Part shown: positions 1 through 5,277 of the stretch, piece after piece
Position numbering within the stretch: the first letter of the stretch is position 1
Layout of the letters: each line of letters starts with the position of its first letter
Assembly (NCBI GenBank): GCA_019409045.1
Contig: DXVG01000124.1
Coordinates: 1-5,816 of the forward strand
Reading direction: 5' to 3'
From: Clostridiales bacterium
GTDB taxonomy: Bacteria > Bacillota > Clostridia > Christensenellales > Aristaeellaceae
Length of the DNA: 5,816 nucleotides
Notes under the pieces: generated by a model
The model's database searches: none
Told to the model about the DNA's origin: nothing
The model's input: the letters and a program-made list of their open reading frames with translations, nothing else
Made by a program: the position numbers and the translations under genes

Positions 1-234
1 GTCCATGTGCGCGATCAGGCCGATGGCGGGAAGGCCCTCGCGGTTGGCGGGCAGGGAGGCGTACACATAGCCGTGCTCGTCCACGCGCGCGTCGCACAGG
101 CCGAGCTCGCGCAGCTCGTTCGACAGCGCCTCGGCCAGCACGCGTTGGCGCGCGGTGCTCGGGCAGTCCGCGCAGGCGGGGTCCGAGGCCGTGTCGTAGG
201 CGACGTAGCGCAGGAATCGCTCGTATGCGCGCAT
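1..234 (-). CDS. pepT: Peptidase T (tripeptide aminopeptidase), N-terminal part, cut by window edge
   Basis: The 78 visible residues match the N-terminus of peptidase T, a cytoplasmic M20B-family zinc aminopeptidase that removes the N-terminal residue from tripeptides. Seen: an opening MRAYERFLRYVAYDTASDP, a PST motif (25-27), DEHGYVYASLPAN (52-64), and IGLIAHMD at the edge. In the family the His and Asp of this last motif (here H76 and D78) are a zinc ligand and the catalytic-site Asp. The remaining roughly 330 residues, including the other metal ligands and the lid domain, lie outside the window. The start is supported by a purine-rich SD (AAGGAA, seven bases upstream) within a longer AGGAAAGGAAGGAA run. 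It follows the DUF1846 stop by 45 bases with no obvious terminator, so it is probably the last visible gene of the leftward operon. A CxxC (C21, C24) sits where relatives, as I recall them, have DPASGTHPST-like sequence. Family assignment is strong; an M20 relative of different specificity is a minor alternative. Confidence 0.9.
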   Translation of the reverse strand, partial: MRAYERFLRYVAYDTASDPACADCPSTARQRVLAEALSNELRELGLCDARVDEHGYVYASLPANREGLPAIGLIAHMD

Positions 235-279
235 GTGAAAGTTCCTTCCTTTCCTGAGATGCGGAGGTCGCGCCGGGCG

Positions 280-1758
280 TCAGCGGAAGTACAGCCGCTG
301 CGTCTCGTGCTTGGGCTGGCAGGTGAGGTTCACGCCGAGGCGGCGGAATATGTCCTCGTCCACGGAGGAGAGCAGCACGCTGGCGTGCGCCTCCAGCCCC
401 GCAAGGCGCGGAAGCTGCGCGATGGCGCGGGCGGCGAACTCGTCGTCCACGGCGCAGATGGACAGCGCGATGAGCACCTCGTCCGTGTGCAGGCGCGGAT
501 TGCGGTTGCCGAGTGCGGTGACCTTCAGGCGCTGTATGGGCTCTATGATGCGCTTGGAGATCAGCTTGACCTCGTCGGGGATGCCCGCCAGCGTCTTGAG
601 CGCATTGAGCAGCATCGCGCTCAGGCAGCCGAGCAGGTCGGTGGTCTTGCCGGTGACCACGCTGCCGTCGGAGAACTCCATCGCCGCGGCGGGCATGCCC
701 GTCACAGCCTCCAGGCGGTTGGCCTCGCGCGCGGAGCGGCGGTTCTCCGGGGACACGCCCGCCTGCTCCATGAGAATTTCGATCTTGCCCACGGCATCGT
801 CGTCCCCGCTGCCGCGCAGCTTCGCGCAGCCCGCGTTGAAATAGCGGCGCACGATCTCGCGGCGCGAGGCGTCGCAGCAGGCCTCGTCGTCGGTAATGCA
901 GAAGCCGGCCATGTTCACGCCCATGTCCGTGGGCGAGCGGTAAGGGGAGGTCCCCTGTATGCGCTCGAAGATGGCGCGCAGCACGGGGAAGATCTCCACG
1001 TCGCGGTTGTAGTTGACCGCCAGCTCGCCGTAGGCCTCCATGTGATAGGGGTCGATCAGGTTCACGTCGTTCAGGTCCGCGGTCGCGGCCTCGTAGGCGA
1101 GGTTGACGGGGTGCTTGAGCGGCAGGTTCCAGACCGGGAAGGTCTCAAACTTGGCGTAGCCTGCCTTCACGCCGCGCTTGTACTCGTGATAGAGCTGGCT
1201 CAGGCAGGTGGCCATCTTGCCGGAGCCGGGGCCGGGGCCGGTGACCACCACCAGCTCGCGCGTGGTTTCGATGTAGTCGTTGCGGCCGTAGCCGTCGTCG
1301 GAGACAATGCGGTTGAGGTTGGAGGGATAGCCGTCGATGACGTAGTGTCGAAACACGCGGATGCCCTGATTCTCCAAGCGGCGCTTGTAGGCCTCGGCGG
1401 CCTGCCCGGCATAGCGCGTGATGACCACGCTGCCCACATACAGCCCCGCCTCGCGGAAGGCGTCGATCAGCCGCAGCGTCTCCGCGTCGTAGCCGATGCC
1501 CAGGTCGCCGCGCAGCTTGTTGGACTCGATGTCCTGCGCGTTCACGGCGATGACCATCTCGGCGCGGTCGGCCAGCGTCTTGAGCATGCGCAGCTTGCTG
1601 TCGGGCTGGAAGCCGGGCAGCACGCGCGAGGCGTGATGGTCGTCAAACAGCTTGCCGCCGAACTCCAGATAGAGCTTGCCGCCGAACTGCGCGATGCGCT
1701 CGCGGATGCGCTCGGACTGCATGCGTATGTACATTGCGTTGTCAAATCCCTGTCGCAT
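280..1758 (-). CDS. DUF1846 / UPF0371 family protein
   Basis: Encodes 492 residues, close to the usual length of about 500 for UPF0371 (DUF1846). The match to the remembered family pattern runs end to end: GFD near the N-terminus, KLYLEFGGKL (28-37), ASRVLPGF (43-50), SVVITRY (110-116), IVSDDGYGRNDYIETT (151-166), a glycine-rich P-loop-like GPGPGSGK (174-181) followed by MATCLSQLYHEYKRG, KFETFPVWNLPLKHP (203-217), SPTDMGVN (275-282), RRYFNAGC (304-311), TGKTT (369-373) and NPRLHTDEVLIALS (420-433). No signal peptide or membrane segment is seen, so it should be cytoplasmic. I know of no established biochemical function; the glycine-rich loop suggests phosphate or nucleotide binding, which is inference. 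The start is fixed by homology (MRQGFD) and by a GGGGAGG SD eight bases upstream. Its ATG shares one base with the glucokinase TGA (TGATG), implying translational coupling. An upstream in-frame extension through the glucokinase gene is not real. Family call very secure, function unknown. Confidence 0.95.
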   Translation of the reverse strand: MRQGFDNAMYIRMQSERIRERIAQFGGKLYLEFGGKLFDDHHASRVLPGFQPDSKLRMLKTLADRAEMVIAVNAQDIESNKLRGDLGIGYDAETLRLIDAFREAGLYVGSVVITRYAGQAAEAYKRRLENQGIRVFRHYVIDGYPSNLNRIVSDDGYGRNDYIETTRELVVVTGPGPGSGKMATCLSQLYHEYKRGVKAGYAKFETFPVWNLPLKHPVNLAYEAATADLNDVNLIDPYHMEAYGELAVNYNRDVEIFPVLRAIFERIQGTSPYRSPTDMGVNMAGFCITDDEACCDASRREIVRRYFNAGCAKLRGSGDDDAVGKIEILMEQAGVSPENRRSAREANRLEAVTGMPAAAMEFSDGSVVTGKTTDLLGCLSAMLLNALKTLAGIPDEVKLISKRIIEPIQRLKVTALGNRNPRLHTDEVLIALSICAVDDEFAARAIAQLPRLAGLEAHASVLLSSVDEDIFRRLGVNLTCQPKHETQRLYFR

Positions 1759-2708
1759 CACGCTTTCCTCCCCAGCATGGCCGCCCCGATGATGCCCGCG
1801 TCGTTGCCCAGCCGCGCAAGCTCCACGCGCGCGTAGGACAGCGAGGGGCAATACACATACTTGCCCAGCTCCGCGCGCACGGCATCGAGCAGGAAATCGC
1901 CCGCGTGCGCCACGCCGCCGCCGAGCACGAACATGTCCGGATCGTAGATGTTTACGAGGTTTGCCATGCCGATGCACAGGTATCGCACATAGGCGCGGAA
2001 GATGGCCATGCAGTCCGCGTCGCCCTCCTTGGCCAGGTCCAGCACGGCCTTGGCGTCCACGCGCCCGGGGTCGCACTCCACGCGGCGGCACAGCGCGCAG
2101 CCGGGCTTTTTGCGCATCAATTCGCGCCCCATGCGGATCAGCGCCGTGGCGCTTGCGTACTTCTCCCAGCAGCCGCGGTGCCCGCAGTTGCACTCCTCGC
2201 CGTCGGCCTCCACCACCATGTGGCCGATCTCGCCGCCCACGCCGTGCGCGCCGGTGTGTATGCGGCGATTGTGCACGATGCCGCCGCCCACGCCCGTGCC
2301 AAGCGTGATCAGTATGCTGGTGTCCACATCCCTGGAGGCGCCGAACACGCTCTCGGCCAGCGCCGCGACGTTTGCGTCGTTGTCCACATACACGGGAAGC
2401 CCCAGCGCGCCCGACAGCCGCTCCACCAGCGGCACGTCCACCCAGCCGAGGTTGTTGCAGAAGGCGACCAGCCCCGTCCGGGGGTCCTGCTCGCCGGGGA
2501 TGCCCACGCCCACGGCGCACACATCCGCCATCGCATGCCCGCCCTCTTCCACGATCCGGCGGCACATGTCCGCCATGTCCGCGGCGATGGCCTCAAAGCC
2601 GCGCTCGATGCCCGTCTTGCAGCTCGACTTGATATGTATAGTGCCCGCGTCGTCCACCAGGCCCGCCTTGGCCGTGGTCGCGCCCACATCTATGCCGATA
2701 TAGAGCAT
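1758..2708 (-). CDS. ROK family glucokinase
   Basis: A 316-residue ROK-family sugar kinase, normal length, most likely cytoplasmic glucokinase making glucose 6-phosphate from glucose and ATP. Seen in order: the N-terminal phosphate-binding segment GIDVGATTAKAGLVD (5-19); PGEQDPRTG and NNLGWVDVPL (71-94), the substrate-side signature; VDNDANVAALAE (108-119) with the expected catalytic base D111; LGTGVGGGIV (136-145); HGVGGEIGHM (155-164); and the ROK zinc motif CNCGHRGCWE (173-182), with C173, C175, C180 and H163 as expected ligands. No DNA-binding N-terminal extension is present, so this is a kinase and not a ROK repressor. An extra cysteine group (C204, C207, C212) follows the zinc motif. 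The start has a GAGGAA SD six bases upstream, inside the end of hprK, three bases after its stop. Other ROK substrates such as mannose, fructose or N-acetylated sugars cannot be excluded, but adjacency to hprK favours glucose. A glcK-type symbol would be reasonable but is not certain. Confidence 0.93.
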   Translation of the reverse strand: MLYIGIDVGATTAKAGLVDDAGTIHIKSSCKTGIERGFEAIAADMADMCRRIVEEGGHAMADVCAVGVGIPGEQDPRTGLVAFCNNLGWVDVPLVERLSGALGLPVYVDNDANVAALAESVFGASRDVDTSILITLGTGVGGGIVHNRRIHTGAHGVGGEIGHMVVEADGEECNCGHRGCWEKYASATALIRMGRELMRKKPGCALCRRVECDPGRVDAKAVLDLAKEGDADCMAIFRAYVRYLCIGMANLVNIYDPDMFVLGGGVAHAGDFLLDAVRAELGKYVYCPSLSYARVELARLGNDAGIIGAAMLGRKA

Positions 2709-2711
2709 GCC

Positions 2712-3647
2712 CTATTCCTCGCTTTCTTCCTGCTGCGCGCGCATGGCGCGCTTCATGTGCCTGTGCGCAAGCTCCTGCGCGGCGTTGTAGCCCATCTGCT
2801 TGAGGCGGAAGTTGCGCGCGGCGACCTCCAGCACGATCGCAAGGTTGCGCCCCGGATGGATCGGTATCAGCAGATAGGGGATCTTCACGCCCAGTATCTC
2901 GCCGTACTGGTCGGTCAGCCCCAGCCGGTCGTACTCCTTGCCCTGCTGCCAGTTCTCCAGCCGCACCTCCAGGTCGATGGACTTGGAGCGTATGACCGCG
3001 CCCACGCCGTACATGGTGGCGATGTCGATGATGCCCACGCCGCGTATCTCCATAAAGTGCCGCACAAGCTCGGGCGACTCGCCCACGAGCCTGTCGTCGG
3101 CCACGCGGCGTATGTCCACCACGTCGTCCGCCACCAGCCGGTGGCCGCGCTTGATCAGCTCAATGGCCGTCTCGCTCTTGCCGACGCCGCTTTCGCCGGT
3201 GATCAGAAGCCCGCTTCCGTACACGTCCACGAGCACGCCGTGCATCGTCTCGCGCGGGGCGAGGTAGTCGCGCAAAAACGAGATCAGCTCGACCTCCACC
3301 TGCGTGGTCTCCTGCGCGGCGGAATAGATGGGGATCTTGCGCGCCGCGGCCAGCACGAGCATCTCGTCAAAGCAGGGAATGGCGCGCGCGATGATGATGC
3401 AGGGCAGGTCATAGCTGAAAAAGCGCGTCAACCGCTCGTGGCGTGTGCCCTCGTCGAGCATGGACAGGTAGGTCATCTCCACCATGCCCAGAAGCTGCGG
3501 CCGCTCGTAGCCGAAAAAGTCCCAGTATCCGGCGAGCTGAAGCCCCGGGCGGTTGACGTTGGAGACCTCCACGTTGAGGCGTCCGTCCGAGCTTGCGATG
3601 ATGGTCTTGAGGTTCAGCGCCCTTACAAGGTCCGCTTCCAGAATCAT
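2712..3647 (-). CDS. hprK: HPr kinase/phosphorylase
   Basis: A 311-residue HprK, typical family length. This bifunctional cytoplasmic enzyme phosphorylates HPr (and Crh where present) on a regulatory serine and, when phosphate is high, removes it again. HPr-Ser-P is the CcpA corepressor in carbon catabolite repression and slows PTS uptake. Seen: an N-terminal regulatory domain (about 1-125, including NRPGLQLAG 32-40), MHGVLVDVYG with the conserved His136, the Walker A motif GESGVGKS (151-158), LIKRGHRLVADD (164-175) with the catalytic acidic pair, and the HprK signature MEIRGVGIIDI (199-209). The C-terminus carries the expected helical region, then a short acidic QQEESEE tail. The start MILEADLV is set by a GGAGG SD six bases upstream, within the last codons of the HAD gene, whose stop lies two bases before the ATG. 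It is therefore likely co-translated with the HAD gene before it and the glucokinase after it. All visible catalytic residues are present and nothing suggests degeneration. Confidence 0.97.
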   Translation of the reverse strand: MILEADLVRALNLKTIIASSDGRLNVEVSNVNRPGLQLAGYWDFFGYERPQLLGMVEMTYLSMLDEGTRHERLTRFFSYDLPCIIIARAIPCFDEMLVLAAARKIPIYSAAQETTQVEVELISFLRDYLAPRETMHGVLVDVYGSGLLITGESGVGKSETAIELIKRGHRLVADDVVDIRRVADDRLVGESPELVRHFMEIRGVGIIDIATMYGVGAVIRSKSIDLEVRLENWQQGKEYDRLGLTDQYGEILGVKIPYLLIPIHPGRNLAIVLEVAARNFRLKQMGYNAAQELAHRHMKRAMRAQQEESEE

Positions 3648-3649
3648 GC

Positions 3650-4462
3650 CTAACCTCCGATCTCGCCGCGCGCGAGCAGCTCCTCGAGCACCTGCGCCAC
3701 GCCGTCTTTGTCGTTTGCGGGGGCGTGGAGCGCGATGCGCGAGCGCAGCGGCCCCTCCGCGTTTTTCATGATGTAGCCGCGTCCTGCGTACTCAAGCATG
3801 CCCAGGTCGTTGTCCGCGTCGCCAAACGCGGCCACCTCCTCGCGGGCGATGCCCAGCTGCTCACACAGCACGCGCAGGGCGTTTCCCTTGTCCACGCCTG
3901 CGGAGACGATCTCGAGATATGTGGGATGCGAGAGCATCAGGGAAAGCCCGCTGAAGCGCGCGCAGATATCCTCGCGCAGCGCGAGCAGTGAGGCGCTCTC
4001 GCCCAGCGCGAGCAGCTTCATCGCGCTTTTGTCGATCCAGCGGGAGAGCGGCACGCCCGTCTCCTCCCCGACGAAGTTGATGCGCGCCTCGTACTCGTCG
4101 CACACGGCGGGGTCGCGCCGGTCGTAAAAAAAGCCGCGCTCGGGGAAATACTGTATGAACACGCCCCGCGCTTCGGCCATGGCGCACACCGCGCGCGCCG
4201 TCTCGGCCGGTATATCGGCCTTGAGGGAGGGCGCGCCGTCCCGCCAGTCGCAGATCATGCCGCCGTTGAAGACGATGATGGGCGCGTTGACGTCGAGCTG
4301 CTGGGCAAACGGGCGGGTGGACAGGTACATCCGACCGCTGGCGATGACGAACTTCGCCCCCGCCTCCATCGCGCCGCGCACCGCCGCGATCGTGCGCGGG
4401 GTCAGCGCGCTGCGGTCATTCAAAAGCGTCCCGTCCAGGTCCGTGGCGATCAGCCGTATCAT
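3650..4462 (-). CDS. Cof-type HAD family hydrolase (haloacid dehalogenase-like phosphatase)
   Basis: A 270-residue member of the Cof/YidA-type (IIB cap) HAD phosphatases, cytoplasmic Mg-dependent enzymes that hydrolyse sugar phosphates, nucleotides or flavin-type phosphates, often with broad specificity. All four motifs are visible: DLDGT with D8 as nucleophile and D10 as general acid/base; IASGR with S42; K192 in VDKGNALRVL; and GDADND with D215 and D219 for Mg. NGGMI (66-70) and MKNA (232-235) are further family marks, and the cap domain lies between motifs II and III (about 80-185). The start chosen is the ATG at 4462, which has a GAGGGGGT SD eight bases upstream. An in-frame GTG at 4483 would add seven residues but lies at or ahead of the predicted transcription start and has no SD. 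It is the first gene of the leftward set, two bases before hprK. Position suggests a role in sugar-phosphate balance, but the true substrate is unknown. Confidence 0.93.
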   Translation of the reverse strand: MIRLIATDLDGTLLNDRSALTPRTIAAVRGAMEAGAKFVIASGRMYLSTRPFAQQLDVNAPIIVFNGGMICDWRDGAPSLKADIPAETARAVCAMAEARGVFIQYFPERGFFYDRRDPAVCDEYEARINFVGEETGVPLSRWIDKSAMKLLALGESASLLALREDICARFSGLSLMLSHPTYLEIVSAGVDKGNALRVLCEQLGIAREEVAAFGDADNDLGMLEYAGRGYIMKNAEGPLRSRIALHAPANDKDGVAQVLEELLARGEIGG

Positions 4463-4486
4463 TGGTAACGACCCCCTCACCACACT

Positions 4487-4515
4487 ATTCTATCCTATTT
4501 TCCGCCGCGATGCAA
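4487..4515 (-). promoter_or_regulatory. Sigma-A-type promoter for the HAD-hprK-glucokinase-DUF1846-pepT operon
   Basis: Read on the minus strand, TTGCAT (4515-4510) and TAGAAT (4492-4487) are separated by exactly 17 bases. The -10 matches TATAAT at five of six positions; the -35 is weaker but keeps TTG. The stretch is AT-rich (GGAAAATAGGATAGAATAG) in an otherwise very GC-rich window, which strengthens the call. Transcription would start near 4480, giving a leader of about 18 bases that contains only the SD (accccctc on the plus strand, 4471-4478) of the HAD gene. No leader regulatory structure would fit. This geometry also argues for the ATG at 4462 over the GTG at 4483. Confidence 0.72.
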
Positions 4516-4535
4516 GAGCGCGGACGCCTGTTTTG

Positions 4536-4550
4536 CGGGCGCGCTTCCAA
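4536..4550 (-). promoter_or_regulatory. Possible cre-like (CcpA) site
   Basis: The minus strand reads TTGGAAGCGCGCCCG. Compared with the cre consensus WTGNAANCGNWNNCW it agrees at every specified position except the two weak W positions in the right half, where it has G. It lies about 55-70 bases upstream of the predicted start of the hprK-containing operon and about 60 bases upstream of the DUF1614 start codon. In the family context CcpA bound to HPr-Ser-P uses such sites to repress or activate. The right half is poor and GC-rich DNA gives chance matches, so this is tentative. Confidence 0.3.
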
Positions 4551-4574
4551 AAATCTCCGCGCTTGGAAGGCGCG
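4540..4574. repeat. Imperfect inverted repeat in the divergent intergenic region
   Basis: CGCGCTTCCA (4540-4549) pairs with TGGAAGGCGCG (4564-4574): ten base pairs with a single bulged G at 4570 and a 14-base loop (4550-4563). No T-run follows on either strand, so it is not an intrinsic terminator. It overlaps the cre-like site and lies between the two outward-facing promoter regions, so a regulator-binding operator is plausible. It could equally be a chance palindrome in GC-rich sequence. Confidence 0.45.
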
Positions 4575-4591
4575 AATCCGGAAATGATACT
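4563..4591 (+). promoter_or_regulatory. Weak candidate promoter for the DUF1614-SpoIIP pair
   Basis: TTGGAA (4563-4568) and GATACT (4586-4591) are 17 bases apart, each matching the sigma-A boxes at four of six positions. Transcription would start near 4598, inside the SD of the next gene, leaving an implausibly short leader. It also overlaps the right arm of the inverted repeat. A sporulation sigma factor (E, F or G) could drive this pair instead, but I found no clean match to those consensus boxes. The real promoter is unresolved. Confidence 0.18.
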
Positions 4592-4594
4592 TGC

Positions 4595-4602
4595 AGGGAG
4601 GG
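4595..4602 (+). promoter_or_regulatory. Shine-Dalgarno that sets the DUF1614 start
   Basis: AGGGAGGG ends six bases before the ATG at 4609. It selects this ATG over an in-frame TTG at 4591, which lies upstream of the SD and would add only six residues (MQGGID). Confidence 0.8.
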
Positions 4603-4608
4603 ATAGAC

Positions 4609-5277
4609 ATGTCCGTTGGACTCATCATTCTCATCGTCGTCGGCCTTCTGGTGATCTTCGGCGCGGGCCAGCGCGCGCTGGACAGGCTGCGGCTCACCGA
4701 CCGACAGGCGCTGGCGTTCATCGCGCTGATCATCGGCCTGGGGTTTGTGCCGGACATACCGCTGGGCGGCCAGGTGACGGTAAACCTCGGCGGCTGCGTG
4801 GTGCCGCTGGTGCTGTGCGGCTATCTGTTTGTGCGCGCCGGGACGTGGATGGAGCGCGGCCGCGCCATCGCCGCTTCGCTGGTGACGGGCGTTGTGTGCT
4901 ATATCATCGGCCGCTACGGCGCGGACGAGCCGGAGACGATCACCTTCGACCCCAACTACCTCTACGGCGTGGCCGGAGGCGTGATCGCCTACCTGTTCGG
5001 CCGCTCGCGGCGCTCGGCGTTCATCGCGGGCGTGCTGGGCGTGTTGATCGCGGACGCCATCGCCTCTGTCGAGGTGTGGTCGCGCGGGATCGAGCAGACG
5101 CTCGCGCTGGGCGGCGCGGGCGCGTATGACGCGGTGGTCATCTCCGGCATACTCGCGGTATTGCTGGCGGAGCTGATCGGCGAGGTCGTCGAGCGCATGG
5201 CGCGCGGGACGAAGCGCCCGGAGCGCGAATACAGCATCCGCACGGGAGAATTTCTGCGAAAGGAGCCGGAAAAATGA
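4609..5277 (+). CDS. DUF1614 family integral membrane protein
   Basis: A 222-residue polytopic membrane protein recognised as DUF1614 from its pattern: a hydrophobic N-terminus, then QRALDRLRLTD (21-31), VNLGGCVVPLVL (58-69), FDPNYLYG (113-120), and GRSRRSAFIAGVLGVLIAD (131-149), the best-conserved block. Seven likely membrane segments lie near 3-20, 33-51, 60-76, 86-103, 117-131, 135-153 and 173-193, followed by a short charged C-terminal tail. There is no cleavable signal peptide. The family's function is not known to me; it is common in spore-forming Clostridia and I recall it next to SpoIIP-like genes, as here. Its TGA overlaps the SpoIIP ATG (ATGA), and the SpoIIP SD lies inside its last codons, so the two are probably made together. 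Whether it acts in the spore membrane, as an anchor or partner for the hydrolase, or in lipid or peptidoglycan handling is speculation. Confidence 0.82.
   Translation: MSVGLIILIVVGLLVIFGAGQRALDRLRLTDRQALAFIALIIGLGFVPDIPLGGQVTVNLGGCVVPLVLCGYLFVRAGTWMERGRAIAASLVTGVVCYIIGRYGADEPETITFDPNYLYGVAGGVIAYLFGRSRRSAFIAGVLGVLIADAIASVEVWSRGIEQTLALGGAGAYDAVVISGILAVLLAELIGEVVERMARGTKRPEREYSIRTGEFLRKEPEK

Noticed and set aside
281..300. Perfect six-pair hairpin (CAGCGG / CCGCTG, eight-base loop) at the very end of the DUF1846 gene, considered as a terminator.
   Set aside because: It is within coding sequence, short, and not followed by a T-run on the minus strand, so it would not terminate in the intrinsic way.
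7..1836. A 609-codon open frame on the plus strand opposite pepT, DUF1846 and the end of the glucokinase gene.
   Set aside because: It spans several well-conserved minus-strand genes, has no recognisable domain and is alanine-, arginine-, histidine- and valine-rich. It is a by-product of strongly G/C-ending codons, which remove stops from the opposite strand.
1759..2565. In-frame upstream extension of the DUF1846 gene to about 761 residues.
   Set aside because: The extension is arginine- and glycine-rich out-of-frame glucokinase sequence. The family starts at MRQGFD, which has its own SD.
1734..3653. A 639-codon open frame on the plus strand opposite the glucokinase and hprK genes.
   Set aside because: Same reasoning: antisense shadow of two textbook proteins, low-complexity composition, no start signal supporting it.
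4463..4483. GTG at 4483 as the start of the HAD gene.
   Set aside because: It would sit at or before the predicted transcription start and lacks an SD; the ATG at 4462 has a strong one and begins at the usual family position just before DLDGT.
4463..4608. Riboswitch or small RNA in the divergent intergenic region.
   Set aside because: Only 146 bases are available, the leftward leader is about 18 bases long, and no conserved RNA motif or terminator with a T-run was seen.
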